From Mycolicibacterium litorale (GTDB lineage Bacteria; Actinomycetota; Actinomycetes; Mycobacteriales; Mycobacteriaceae), in the NCBI RefSeq assembly GCF_014218295.1, contig NZ_AP023287.1, positions 4,588,001 through 4,652,000 on the forward strand: a stretch of DNA of 64,000 nt, given 5' to 3'. This document shows, in pieces, positions 15,486 to 24,708 of this stretch. The stretch's first letter is position 1; every line of letters starts with the position of its first letter. Under the pieces are notes generated by a model. The model did no database searches. It was not told the DNA's origin and was given only the letters and a program-made list of their open reading frames with translations. A program made the position numbers and the translations under genes.

Positions 15486-16958
15486 GTGAGCCGGATCGGT
15501 GCCCTCGAGCTGCGTGATGCCGTCCTCGACGAGGGCTCGTTCCGCAGTTGGGACGACCCCCCGCTGGCGGTGGCCACCACCGACGCCTACCGCGCCGACC
15601 TGGCCGCCGCCTCCGCGGCGACCGGCCTCGACGAGTCGGTGCTGACCGGTGAGGGCCGGGTCTTCGGCCGCCGCGTCGCGGTGGTGGCGTGCGAGTTCGA
15701 CTTCCTGGCCGGGTCCATCGGGGTGGCGGCCGCCGAACGCATCACCGCCGCGGTGCAGCGCGCCACCGCTGAACGGCTGCCGCTGGTGGCCTCGCCGTCG
15801 TCGGGGGGCACCCGCATGCAGGAGGGCACCGTGGCCTTCCTGCAGATGGTCAAGATCGCCGCCGCGGTCGAACTGCACAAACAGGCGCACCTGCCGTACC
15901 TGGTCTACCTGCGCCACCCGACGACCGGAGGTGTGTTCGCGTCGTGGGGGTCGCTCGGCCACGTCACCGCCGCCGAACGCGGGGCGCTGATCGGCTTCCT
16001 CGGCCCCCGCGTCTACGAGCATCTCTACGGTGAACCGTTCCCGGCGGGCATCCAGACCGCGGAGAACCTGCACCGGCACGGCGTCATCGACGGTGTGGTG
16101 CCGCTGTCCATGCTGCGCGCGACGCTGCACCGCGCGCTGACCGTCGTCTCCGACGCTCCCGATCCGCCGCCCGAGGCGCCGCCCGCCGAACCTCCGGTGG
16201 ACGTGCCCGCGTGGACGTCGGTCGAGGCGTCGCGGCGGCCGGACCGGCCCGGGGTGGGGTACCTCCTGCGGCACGGCACGACCGATCGCGTGCTGTTGTC
16301 GGGGACCGGCCGGGGCGAGGCGGCGACGACGCTGCTGGCGCTGGCACGGTTCGGGGGCCAGCCCGCGGTCGTCCTCGGCCAGCAGCGGGTCGTCGGCGGC
16401 ATGGTCGGCCCCGCCGCGCTGCGGGAGGCCCGCCGCGGCATGGCGCTCGCCGCCGGCCTGCAGCTGCCGCTGGTTCTGGTGATCGACACGGCCGGACCCG
16501 CGCTGACGGTCGAGGCCGAGCAGGGTGGGCTCGCCGGGGAGATCGCGCGCTGTCTGGCCGATCTGGTCACGCTGGACACCCCGACGGTGTCGGTGCTGAT
16601 GGGACAGGGGTCCGGCGGACCGGCCCTGGCGATGGTGCCCGCGGACCGGGTGCTGGCCGCACAGCACGGCTGGCTGGCGCCGCTGCCGCCGGAGGGCGCG
16701 AGCGCGATCGTCTACCGCGACCTCGACCACGCGGCCGAACTCGCCGCCGCCCAGGGGGTCCGCTCGGCGGATCTGCTGCGCAACGGCATCGTCGACGCGA
16801 TCGTGGGTGAACACCCCGACGCCGCCGACGAACCGCTCGAGTTCACCCACCGCCTGTCGGCCACGATCGCGGCGGAACTGCACACGCTGCGCGAGGTGCC
16901 CGCCCCGACCCGGCTGCAGCGGCGGCTGGACCGCTACCGCCGCATCGGGCTGCCCTGA
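15486..16958 (+). CDS. accD3: AccD3, acyl-CoA carboxylase carboxyltransferase subunit
   Basis: 490 residues of the carboxyltransferase family, two crotonase-like halves (about 30-240 and 250-485). The N-terminal half holds SSGGTRMQEGTVAF, and the C-terminal half holds GLAGEIARC and MGQGSGGPALAM, which form the acyl-CoA and biotin pockets. The length matches M. tuberculosis AccD3 (495). The physiological acyl-CoA of AccD3 is not established; it should need a biotinylated AccA subunit encoded elsewhere. It is monocistronic here and convergent with two small genes, ending one base before the next stop codon. Confidence 0.9.
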   Translation: MSRIGALELRDAVLDEGSFRSWDDPPLAVATTDAYRADLAAASAATGLDESVLTGEGRVFGRRVAVVACEFDFLAGSIGVAAAERITAAVQRATAERLPLVASPSSGGTRMQEGTVAFLQMVKIAAAVELHKQAHLPYLVYLRHPTTGGVFASWGSLGHVTAAERGALIGFLGPRVYEHLYGEPFPAGIQTAENLHRHGVIDGVVPLSMLRATLHRALTVVSDAPDPPPEAPPAEPPVDVPAWTSVEASRRPDRPGVGYLLRHGTTDRVLLSGTGRGEAATTLLALARFGGQPAVVLGQQRVVGGMVGPAALREARRGMALAAGLQLPLVLVIDTAGPALTVEAEQGGLAGEIARCLADLVTLDTPTVSVLMGQGSGGPALAMVPADRVLAAQHGWLAPLPPEGASAIVYRDLDHAAELAAAQGVRSADLLRNGIVDAIVGEHPDAADEPLEFTHRLSATIAAELHTLREVPAPTRLQRRLDRYRRIGLP

Positions 16959-16959
16959 T

Positions 16960-17208
16960 TCAGCCGCCCAGCTCGTCGACCGCGGTGTTCAGCGCGGCTG
17001 CCTGCTCCTCCAGTGCGCGGTCGTCCAGATCCGTCCCACCCGTGCGTTTGAGCAGCTCGTCGCGGGAGATGATCTCCAGCGCGCCCTGATACTCCGACGA
17101 GCCCGACTGCCCGGCCGTGACCACCTCGGCGCGGCCCTCGATGAGTACCAGCACGGCTTCGCCGTCGGTGGCCAGCAACTGCCGGACGTCGTCTGCGTTG
17201 ATGGTCAT
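16960..17208 (-). CDS. Small conserved hypothetical protein
   Basis: 82 residues, acidic, no membrane segment or signal. It reads as a short beta region (EAVLVLIEGRAEVV) followed by helices ending in a coiled-coil-like DDRALEEQAAALNTAVDEL. It follows the DUF3072-like gene by one base on the same strand, so the two are probably cotranslated. Function unknown. Confidence 0.7.
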   Translation of the reverse strand: MTINADDVRQLLATDGEAVLVLIEGRAEVVTAGQSGSSEYQGALEIISRDELLKRTGGTDLDDRALEEQAAALNTAVDELGG

Positions 17209-17209
17209 C

Positions 17210-17422
17210 TCACTGCCCCCGTCCGGTCTGCTGCTGAAGTCGGTCGATCATCTCCGAGGCCTGCGCCTTGGTCAGGTTGTCGGGGATCTCCTCCCCCGCC
17301 TCCTGCGCGAGGGTGTTCAGATAGCTGCGCTGCGGACCGGTCATCGGTTCGTCACCGGTCACCCAGTCCGACTGGTCTTTCTGCGGGTTCTCCTGCGGCG
17401 CGACGCCTGGGTCTTCACTCAT
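17210..17422 (-). CDS. DUF3072-like small protein
   Basis: 70 residues. After a polar N-terminus, the segment MTGPQRSYLNTLAQEAG followed by LTKAQASEMIDRLQ is the hallmark of the DUF3072 family, a SAP-like helical fold found in many actinobacteria and sometimes suggested to bind nucleic acid. It is upstream of, and one base from, the 82-residue gene. Function unknown. Confidence 0.8.
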   Translation of the reverse strand: MSEDPGVAPQENPQKDQSDWVTGDEPMTGPQRSYLNTLAQEAGEEIPDNLTKAQASEMIDRLQQQTGRGQ

Positions 17423-17472
17423 GAACGGTTCTATGCCCAGTGTCGGCCCGGACTATGCGCGCCATCCGAACA

Positions 17473-17871
17473 TCAGTGCGATCCGGTGATGGCCTCACCG
17501 TGCCGGCGGGTACGGGCGTAGAGCACCAGGGCCGCCACCGCGACCTCCACCAGGGCCAGCAGCGTCGCCGCACCCATCGCGAACGAGGGATCCGACGCCG
17601 GCGACGCACCGTGGTGATGAGTGGGCGCGGGCAGGTGCAGCGCGATCATCGCGATGTTCATCAGCCCGACGATCAGCCAGGCCCGCAGGCTGCCCAGCAG
17701 CCACAGTTCCCGCGCGCACACGACGCACCCGGCGATCATCACCGCCAGCAGCGCACCGGCGACCGGGTTCGCGGCATGCCCGAGCGATGCCAGGTGCAGT
17801 CCCGCGGAGACGACGGCGATCAGCGCGCAGCCGCGCCGTCCGATGACGGCCAACCGGTGCGCGGCGGACAT
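17473..17871 (-). CDS. Four-helix membrane protein of unknown function
   Basis: 132 residues with about four hydrophobic helices (roughly 14-30, 36-58, 62-82 and 98-118). A short histidine run (PTHHHGASP, about residues 84-92) lies in the loop between helices 3 and 4 and might bind metal, perhaps copper or zinc. It sits between the DUF3072-like gene and the acyl-CoA synthetase operon without close coupling to either. Family not recognised. Confidence 0.75.
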   Translation of the reverse strand: MSAAHRLAVIGRRGCALIAVVSAGLHLASLGHAANPVAGALLAVMIAGCVVCARELWLLGSLRAWLIVGLMNIAMIALHLPAPTHHHGASPASDPSFAMGAATLLALVEVAVAALVLYARTRRHGEAITGSH

Positions 17872-17907
17872 CGTCTCATCCTCGCAGCACCCGGCGCCGT
17901 CGGCATC

Positions 17908-19533
17908 TCAGTTCCTGGCATCCAGGCCCAGCAGCCGCACACTCTCGGCGCGCATGTCGACCTTGCGGACCTTACCGGTGACGGTCATCGGGAACTCGTC
18001 GACGATGTGCACGTAGCGCGGGATCTTGAAGTGGGCGAGCTTGTCACGGGCGAAGGTCCGCACCGCGTCGGCGGTCAGCGGCGGGCGGCCCGGTTTCATC
18101 CGGATCCACGCGCAGACCTCCTCGCCGTACTTCTCGTCCGGAACGCCGATCACCTGTGCGTCCTCGATGTCGGGATGGGTGTAGAGGAACTCCTCGACCT
18201 CGCGCGGATAGACGTTTTCGCCGCCGCGGATCACCATGTCCTTGAGCCGGCCCACGACGCTGCAGTAGCCGTCCTCGCGCATCACCGCCAGGTCACCGGT
18301 GTGCATCCAGCCGTCGGCGTCGACCGCCTCGGCCGTCTTGTCGGGGTCGTTCCAGTATCCGAGCATCACCGAGTAACCACGGGTGCAGAACTCACCCGGC
18401 TCACCGCGTTGGAGGGTCTCACCGGAGGCCGGGTCGACGATCTTGACCTCGACGTGCGGGTGGGCGCGCCCGATCGTCGCCGTCCGCCGTTCGAGGTCGT
18501 CGTCGATGAGGGTCTGGCACGACACCGGCGAGGTCTCCGTCATCCCGTAGGCGATGGCCACCTCGGTCATGTGCATCTCGTTGACGCAGCGCTTCATGAC
18601 CTCGACCGGGCAGACCGAACCGGCCATGATCCCCGTCCGCAGCGACGACACGTCGGTGCGGCTGAAATCCGGGTGCGCGAGCATCGCGATGAACATCGTC
18701 GGCACACCGTAGACCGCGGTGCACCTTTCCTTTTCGATGGCCTCCAACGTGAGTCCGGCATCGAATCCGGGCGCCGGGATGACCATGGTGGCGCCGTGGG
18801 TGGTGCAGCCGAGATTGCCCATGACCATGCCGAAGCAGTGGTAGAACGGCACCGGGATGCAGAGCCGGTCGCCGGGGCCGAGGTTGATCAGGTCGGTGAC
18901 GAAGAACCCGTTGTTTCCGATGTTGCGGTGCGACAGCGTGGCACCCTTCGGGAAACCCGTTGTCCCAGAGGTGTACTGGATGTTGACCGGGTCTCCGGCG
19001 TGCAGTTCGGCCAGGCAGTTGCGCAACTGCCTGGCCGTGACGGCGTCCGCCCCGCGCTGCAGGCGCGCCCAGTCGTCGGTGCCGAGGAAGATGACCTCAC
19101 GCAACCGGCCGCACCGGGGCCGCACCTCGTCGACCATCGCGACGTAGTCGGAGGTCTTGAACGCGGTCGCCGCGATCAGGGTGCGCACCCCGGACTGCTC
19201 GAGCACATAGGCCAATTCGTGGGTGCGATAGGCGGGATTGATGTTGACCAGGATCGCGCCGATCTTCGCCGCCGCATACTGCACGATGGTCCACTCCGCG
19301 CAGTTGGGCGCCCAGATCCCGATGCGCTCGCCGCGCTCGACGCCGAGCGCCAGCAGACCCCGTGCGGTGCGGTCGATCTCGTCGTTGAGCTCGGCATAGG
19401 TCCAGCGCCGGCCGGTGCGCACCTCGACCAGGGCTTCGATGTCGGGGTAACGCGCGACGATGCGTTCGAAGTGCGCCCCGATCGTGTCCTCGAGGATCGG
19501 GACATCGGTCGGACCGGCGTCGTAGGCCTTCAT
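17908..19533 (-). CDS. Long/medium-chain acyl-CoA synthetase (FadD35/ACSF2 type)
   Basis: 541 residues, ATG overlapping the stop of the preceding synthetase gene (ATGA). It is an ANL-superfamily enzyme: P-loop [19 protein letters not shown] in the middle, [10 protein letters not shown], and a C-terminal [11 protein letters not shown] containing the catalytic lysine. It should activate a carboxylic acid to its acyl-AMP and CoA ester. Closest by memory to FadD35 and mammalian ACSF2. Coupling with a second synthetase and a divergent GAF-LuxR regulator suggests catabolism of a specific carboxylic acid or hydrophobic substrate. Confidence 0.88.
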   Translation of the reverse strand: MKAYDAGPTDVPILEDTIGAHFERIVARYPDIEALVEVRTGRRWTYAELNDEIDRTARGLLALGVERGERIGIWAPNCAEWTIVQYAAAKIGAILVNINPAYRTHELAYVLEQSGVRTLIAATAFKTSDYVAMVDEVRPRCGRLREVIFLGTDDWARLQRGADAVTARQLRNCLAELHAGDPVNIQYTSGTTGFPKGATLSHRNIGNNGFFVTDLINLGPGDRLCIPVPFYHCFGMVMGNLGCTTHGATMVIPAPGFDAGLTLEAIEKERCTAVYGVPTMFIAMLAHPDFSRTDVSSLRTGIMAGSVCPVEVMKRCVNEMHMTEVAIAYGMTETSPVSCQTLIDDDLERRTATIGRAHPHVEVKIVDPASGETLQRGEPGEFCTRGYSVMLGYWNDPDKTAEAVDADGWMHTGDLAVMREDGYCSVVGRLKDMVIRGGENVYPREVEEFLYTHPDIEDAQVIGVPDEKYGEEVCAWIRMKPGRPPLTADAVRTFARDKLAHFKIPRYVHIVDEFPMTVTGKVRKVDMRAESVRLLGLDARN

Positions 19534-21224
19534 CCCAGCAGATCCTCGTAGCGGTATTCGGTCGCGATCGCCGTTCCGGCACAGTCTTGTTCGCGACGGC
19601 GCAACTCGACCCGACGAATCTTGCCGGAGATCGTCTTGGGCAGCTCGTAGAACTCGACGCGACGGACCTTGAGGTACGGCGCGAGGTGGTCGCGGGCGTA
19701 CTCCATGATCGCCTTCGCGGTGTCGGCGTCTGGCGGCCATCCCTCGGCCAGTGCGATGTAGGCCTTCGGCACCGTGAGCCGGGTGTCGTCGGGCTGGGGC
19801 ACCACGGCCGCCTCGACCACGGCGGGATGCTCGATCAACACGCTCTCCAGCTCGAACGGCGACACCTTGTAGTCGGACGATTTGAAGACGTCGTCGGTGC
19901 GGCCGATGTAGGTGATGTAGCCGTCGGCGTCGCGCCGCGCGACGTCACCGGTGTGGTAGTACCCGCCCTCGGTCACCGCTTCGTTGCGGGCCGGATCGTC
20001 GAGGTAGCCGGTCATCAGGTTGACCGGCCGCCGGCTCAGATCCAGGCAGATCTCCCCCTCCTCGGCGGGGCGGCCGGTCAGCGGGTCGACCAGCACCACC
20101 GGGACACCGGGCATCGGCCGCCCCATGGAACCGGGTTTGACCGGCTGGCCGGGGGTGTTGCCGATCTGCAGCGTGGTCTCGGTCTGGCCGAAGCCGTCGC
20201 GGATCGTCAGCCCCCACGCCTTCTGCACCTGCGCGATGACATCGGGGTTGAGCGGTTCACCCGCACCCAGGATCTCCCGCAGACCCTCGGGCCTCGCGCC
20301 GAGTTCGGACTGGATCAGCATGCGCCACACGGTCGGCGGCGCACAGAAGGTGTTGACCCGCGCCCGATCCAGCTGCTCGAGCAGGGCGGCGGCGTCGAAG
20401 CGGCGGTAGTTGTAGACGAAGATCGTCGCCTCGGCGATCCACGGCGCGAAAAAACAGCTCCACGCGTGTTTGGCCCAGCCCGGCGAGCTGATGGCCAGGT
20501 GCACGTCACCCGGGCGCACCCCGATCCACGCCATGGTCGACAGGTGCCCGACCGGGTAGCTCACCTGCGAGTGCCCGACGAGCTTGGGCTTGCTCGTGGT
20601 GCCCGAGGTGAAGTAGATGAGCATCGTGTCGTCGACGGCCGTGCGCGCGGTGAACGGACCCGCCGACGCGACGTCGTAGGCGTCGGCGTAGGTTTCCCAG
20701 CCCGCGACCGGCCCGCCCACCGCGATGCGGATGTAGTCGCCCGGCACGTCGGCGAACTTCGGAGTGTCCGCGGCGTTGACGATCACCGCGGTCGCACCGC
20801 CCCGCGTGATGCGGTCGGCGAGATCGGCCGGGCCCAGCGCGCCGGTGGTCGGCATGATCACCGCGCCGAGTTTGGCGACGGCCAGCATCGCCTCCCACAG
20901 CTCCACCTGGTTGCCGAGCATCAGGATCACCCGGTCGCCCCTGCCGACACCGCGGCGCTCCAGCCATGTCGCCACCCGGTCGGAGCGCTCGGCCATCTGG
21001 GCGAACGTGATCTGCTCCTCGCGGCCGTCCTCCTCGACGATCCACAGCGCCAGGCGCTCGGCCGTGACCGGATCGCGGGCGATGACGTCGAACCAGTCGG
21101 TGGCCCAGTTGAACGTGCCCTGCAGCCGGGGCCATTCGAAGGTCTGCAGCGCCTTGTCGTAGTCGCCGATGACCGCGACCAGCTGGTCCCGCGCGCCGCG
21201 GTACAGATCGGTGTTGGTGCTCAT
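19530..21224 (-). CDS. AMP-binding acyl-CoA synthetase (acetyl/medium-chain ACS-like)
   Basis: 564 residues from the ATG at 21224. ANL enzyme with P-loop [30 protein letters not shown] and C-terminal [12 protein letters not shown]. The architecture, with an N-terminal extension before the adenylation core and the [11 protein letters not shown] region, resembles the ACSM/acetoacetyl- or medium-chain branch. It is the first gene of a two-synthetase operon, overlapping the next by 4 bases, and is transcribed divergently from the LuxR-type regulator with only 58 bases between start codons. An upstream in-frame ATG at 21248 would add 8 residues. Confidence 0.87.
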   Translation of the reverse strand: MSTNTDLYRGARDQLVAVIGDYDKALQTFEWPRLQGTFNWATDWFDVIARDPVTAERLALWIVEEDGREEQITFAQMAERSDRVATWLERRGVGRGDRVILMLGNQVELWEAMLAVAKLGAVIMPTTGALGPADLADRITRGGATAVIVNAADTPKFADVPGDYIRIAVGGPVAGWETYADAYDVASAGPFTARTAVDDTMLIYFTSGTTSKPKLVGHSQVSYPVGHLSTMAWIGVRPGDVHLAISSPGWAKHAWSCFFAPWIAEATIFVYNYRRFDAAALLEQLDRARVNTFCAPPTVWRMLIQSELGARPEGLREILGAGEPLNPDVIAQVQKAWGLTIRDGFGQTETTLQIGNTPGQPVKPGSMGRPMPGVPVVLVDPLTGRPAEEGEICLDLSRRPVNLMTGYLDDPARNEAVTEGGYYHTGDVARRDADGYITYIGRTDDVFKSSDYKVSPFELESVLIEHPAVVEAAVVPQPDDTRLTVPKAYIALAEGWPPDADTAKAIMEYARDHLAPYLKVRRVEFYELPKTISGKIRRVELRRREQDCAGTAIATEYRYEDLLG

Positions 21225-21282
21225 GCGGATATGCTCTACGTCACACATGTCGACCCGCTACCCCCGAAAGAGGGTGTTGTCC

Positions 21283-22128
21283 GTGCGCCCGTCGGTCTCG
21301 CCGCTGCTGCGGCCGCGCGACGCCGACGCGCTGCGCGCCGAGCTGCGGCGGATCGCCTCGGCGACGGGCCTTCCGGTGGCGTTCGGCGGTGAGGTGTTCG
21401 ACCGCACGCTGCTGCTGAGCGAGTTCGTCGGCGCCAGGACGAGCGGTTTGCGTGGGCTGGCGGTGCGGCCGCACTCCGGCCTCGGCGGCGCGACGGTGGT
21501 GGCGGGCCGGCCGCGGTCGGTGTCGGACTACCGCCGCGACGTCACGATCACCCACGACTACGACGGTCCCGTGCTCGGTGAGGGCATCCACTCCGTGCTG
21601 GCGGTGCCGGTCGTGGTCGACGGACAGGCCCGGGCGGTGCTGTACGGGGCACAGCGCTCGCCGTCGCCGATCGCCGACCAGACCGCCGACTACATCGTCG
21701 GCGCCGCGCGCCGCCTGAGCACCGAGCTGCGCATCCGCGACGAAGTCGACCGGCGGCTGCGGCTGCGCGAGGCGGCGCTGGCGGCCGCCCCCGGGATGGC
21801 CGGTGCCGAGCAGGTGCGCCAGGTGCACGCCGACCTGCGGCGACTGGCCGCGGACTCCCCCGACGGCGCACAGCTGCGGGATCTGGCCGACCGGCTGGCG
21901 GAGGCGCTCGGCGGCGACGCCCCCGCACCGGACACCCCGTTGACCGCCCGGGAACTCGACGTGCTGAGCCAGGTTGCCATGGGATGCACGAATGCCGAAG
22001 CCGCGCAACGGCTTTCACTCAAAGCGGAAACGGTGAAGAGCTACCTGCGCAGCGCGGCCGCCAAACTGGGCACCCGCACCCGGCACGAATCGGTGTCGCG
22101 CGCCCGGCTGCTGCGGCTCATCCCCTGA
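21283..22128 (+). CDS. GAF-domain LuxR-type transcriptional regulator
   Basis: 281 residues from a GTG with GAAAGAGG 9 bases upstream; ATG 21247 and GTG 21274 are alternatives. Residues about 15-155 look like a GAF sensory domain (VFDRTLLLSEFV, ending in an ADYIVGAARRLS helix). Residues about 215-275 are a LuxR helix-turn-helix (LTARELDVLSQVAMG, then AEAAQRLSLKAETVKSYLRS). Divergence from two acyl-CoA synthetase genes suggests that it controls them in response to a small acyl or aromatic ligand, possibly the CoA-ester or free acid. Confidence 0.85.
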   Translation: MRPSVSPLLRPRDADALRAELRRIASATGLPVAFGGEVFDRTLLLSEFVGARTSGLRGLAVRPHSGLGGATVVAGRPRSVSDYRRDVTITHDYDGPVLGEGIHSVLAVPVVVDGQARAVLYGAQRSPSPIADQTADYIVGAARRLSTELRIRDEVDRRLRLREAALAAAPGMAGAEQVRQVHADLRRLAADSPDGAQLRDLADRLAEALGGDAPAPDTPLTARELDVLSQVAMGCTNAEAAQRLSLKAETVKSYLRSAAAKLGTRTRHESVSRARLLRLIP

Positions 22129-22150
22129 CGCCCGTGCGAAGATCGCGGGT

Positions 22151-23254
22151 GTGTCCGCTGTCACACCTTTTCGCATCGCCGTCCCCGACGCCGTCCTGAC
22201 CGACCTGCAGACCCGGCTGGACAACACCCGCTGGCCGGAGGCCGAATGCGTCGACGACTGGAGCCAGGGCGTTCCGCTGGCCTACACCCGGGAGCTGGCC
22301 GACCACTGGGCTCACGGCTACGACTGGCGGGCCCGCGAAACCGCACTCAACCGCTTCGACCAGTTCACCACCGAGATCGACGGCCTCGACATCCACTTCA
22401 TCCACCAGCTATCGTCGCGGCCCGACGCGTTCCCGCTGATCATCACCCACGGCTGGCCCGGCTCCGTCGTCGAATTCGCCAAGGTGATCGAACCGCTCAC
22501 CGACGCCGGCTTCCACGTCGTCTGCCCGTCTCTTCCGGGGTACGGGTTCTCCGGTAAACCGGCATCCACCGGGTGGGGCATCGAGCGCATCGCGCGGGCG
22601 TGGGACCAGCTGATGACGCGGCTCGGCTACGACCGCTACGGCGCGCAGGGCGGCGACTGGGGTTCGGTGATCACCAGCCAGATCGGCCGCCACGAGCGCG
22701 GCTGCGTCGCCATCCACACCAACATGCCGATGGGCCGGCCGCCGAAGGACCTCGCGAACCCCACCGCCGAGGAGCAGGAGGCGCTGGCGACGATCGCCGA
22801 CCGGCAGAAGTGGGGCGACGGCTACTTCAAACAACAGGCCACCCGGCCGCAGACCCTCGGCTACGGGCTGGTCGACTCCCCGGCCGGGCAGCTCGCGTGG
22901 ATCGTCGAGAAGTTCCGGGAGTGGAGCGACTGCGACGGCCATCCCGAGAACGTGTTCACCAAGGACGAGATGCTCGACAACGTCATGCTGTACTGGGCGA
23001 CCGCGTCCGCGGCGTCGTCGGCCCGGCTGTACTGGGAGAGCGCGACCGGCGGCAGGGGCGCGGGGCCGGTCCGGGTGCCGACCGGGGTGGCGTCCTTCCC
23101 GAAGGAGATCATCCGGATGCCGCGGCACTGGTGTGAGGACAGCTACCACATCACCCACTGGACGACGATGCCCCGCGGCGGCCATTTCGCCGCCTTCGAA
23201 CAGCCCGAACTGTTCGCCGGAGACGTAGCGGCCTTCTTCGACACGGTCCGCTGA
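22151..23254 (+). CDS. Epoxide hydrolase with EHN N-terminal domain
   Basis: 367 residues. The N-terminal epoxide-hydrolase lid segment begins PFRIAVPDAVLTDLQ, followed by an alpha/beta-hydrolase core: HGWPGS oxyanion segment (H100), nucleophile Asp169 in GGDWGS, and terminal His345 in MPRGGHFAAFE. This set is typical of soluble/microsomal-type bacterial epoxide hydrolases, which open epoxides to diols. Its TGA shares one base with the ATG of the flavoprotein gene that follows (TGATG), so the two are coupled. The substrate may come from the lipid or terpenoid oxidation suggested by the neighbours. Confidence 0.9.
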   Translation: MSAVTPFRIAVPDAVLTDLQTRLDNTRWPEAECVDDWSQGVPLAYTRELADHWAHGYDWRARETALNRFDQFTTEIDGLDIHFIHQLSSRPDAFPLIITHGWPGSVVEFAKVIEPLTDAGFHVVCPSLPGYGFSGKPASTGWGIERIARAWDQLMTRLGYDRYGAQGGDWGSVITSQIGRHERGCVAIHTNMPMGRPPKDLANPTAEEQEALATIADRQKWGDGYFKQQATRPQTLGYGLVDSPAGQLAWIVEKFREWSDCDGHPENVFTKDEMLDNVMLYWATASAASSARLYWESATGGRGAGPVRVPTGVASFPKEIIRMPRHWCEDSYHITHWTTMPRGGHFAAFEQPELFAGDVAAFFDTVR

Positions 23255-24627
23255 TGCGGTCGATCGAGGCCGACTACCTCGTCGTCGGCGCCGGGGCGAT
23301 GGGGATGGCGTTCGTCGACACGCTGATCACCGAGTCCGAGGCGACGGTCGTCATCGTCGACCGCAACCACGCCCCCGGCGGGCACTGGACGACGGCGTAT
23401 CCGTTCGTGCGGCTGCACCAGCCCTCGGCGTACTACGGCGTCAACTCCCGGGACCTGGGCAGCGGCGCGATCGACCAGAGCGGACCCAACGCCGGCTTCT
23501 ACGAGCTGGCCGGCGGCGCCGAGGTGTGCGCGTACTACGAGGCGGTGATGCGCCAACAGCTGCTGCCGTCCGGCCGCGTGACGTATCTGCCGATGAGCGA
23601 ACACCTCGGCGGCGGCCGGATCCGCACGCTGGGCGGCGAGGAGATCGAGGTGGCCGCGCGCCGCACAGTGGAAAGCCACCTCGACGTCGTGGTGCCCTCG
23701 ATGCGCCCGCCCGCCTACGACGTCGCCGACGGTGTGACGTGCGTGCCGCCGAACGCGTTGCCGCGCAGCGCGGCTCACGACCGGTACGTGATCGTCGGGG
23801 CGGGCAAGACGGCGATGGACGCCTGCGTGTTCCTGCTGCGCCACGGGGTGGCGCCACAGCGGTTGACGTGGATCAAACCCCGCGAGGCCTGGCTGATGGA
23901 CCGGGCGACCGTGCAGCCCGGCCCCCAGTTCACCAAGCGGGTGCTGGCCGACTTCACCGCACAGCTCACCGCGGTGCGGGATGCGACGTCGTACCAGGAG
24001 TTGTTCGGCCTGCTGGAGGAGAAGGGCTGCCTGCTGCGGATCGACCAGGCGGTCGAGCCGACGATGTACCGCTGCGCGATCGTGTCGCACGGCGAACTGG
24101 AGCTCCTGCGGAGCATCGACGACGTGGTGCGGCTCGGCAAGGTGAGCGCGATCGAACCGGGACGCGTGACGCTCGACGGTGGGACCCTCGATGTCGAGGG
24201 GTCGGTGCTCTACGTCGACTGCACCGCCGACGGGCTCGGCGAGAAGGCGCCCGCGCCGATCTTCGACGGTGACCGCATCACGCTGCAGACGGTCCGCACG
24301 TGCCAGCCGGCGTTCTCCGCGTCGGTGATCGGACACGTCGAGGCGGCCTACGGCGACGACGGCACCCGCAACGCGTTCTGCGGTCCGGTGCCCTACCCGC
24401 ACGTGCCCGCCGACTGGTTGCGAATGATGCTGGCGTTCAACCGCAATCAGCTGCAGTGGTTCACCGATCCGGAGATGATGGCGTGGCTCGACGGCGCCCG
24501 CCTCAACATCCTGCACCACGTCACCGCGGGGGTCAGCGAGCGGGCGCGGGAGAGGATCGTCGGCGTGCTGGGGTCCCAGCTGCACGACATCAACGACAAG
24601 CTCGAGGCGCTACTCGGCGAAGCATGA
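23254..24627 (+). CDS. FAD/NAD(P)-binding oxidoreductase, flavin monooxygenase-like
   Basis: 457 residues. Two dinucleotide-binding motifs are visible: GAGAMG (12-17) near the N-terminus and VGAGKTAMD (about 181-189) in the middle, the layout of flavin-containing monooxygenase-like enzymes. The GGHWTTAYPFVRLHQPS segment follows the first fold. Related mycobacterial proteins are annotated simply as NAD(P)/FAD-dependent. Coupled translation with the epoxide hydrolase suggests one oxidises and the other hydrolyses a common substrate or its epoxide; this is inference. Confidence 0.85.
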   Translation: MRSIEADYLVVGAGAMGMAFVDTLITESEATVVIVDRNHAPGGHWTTAYPFVRLHQPSAYYGVNSRDLGSGAIDQSGPNAGFYELAGGAEVCAYYEAVMRQQLLPSGRVTYLPMSEHLGGGRIRTLGGEEIEVAARRTVESHLDVVVPSMRPPAYDVADGVTCVPPNALPRSAAHDRYVIVGAGKTAMDACVFLLRHGVAPQRLTWIKPREAWLMDRATVQPGPQFTKRVLADFTAQLTAVRDATSYQELFGLLEEKGCLLRIDQAVEPTMYRCAIVSHGELELLRSIDDVVRLGKVSAIEPGRVTLDGGTLDVEGSVLYVDCTADGLGEKAPAPIFDGDRITLQTVRTCQPAFSASVIGHVEAAYGDDGTRNAFCGPVPYPHVPADWLRMMLAFNRNQLQWFTDPEMMAWLDGARLNILHHVTAGVSERARERIVGVLGSQLHDINDKLEALLGEA

Positions 24628-24708
24628 GTGCTGGTGGGGGGCGTTGTACCCTTGACACGTTTGCTGGGGGAAACAACTCGAACCAGCTGCGATCCGGGGG
24701 CGGCGAAG

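Noticed and set aside
17440..21392. Long plus-strand open frames (703 and 601 codons) opposite the acyl-CoA synthetases
   Set aside because: Antisense shadows with low-complexity His/Arg/Asp-rich products; the minus-strand frames hold complete ANL-enzyme motifs.
24652..24657. TTGACA as a -35 box of the diguanylate cyclase gene
   Set aside because: No acceptable -10 hexamer at 16-19 bases; not listed as a promoter.
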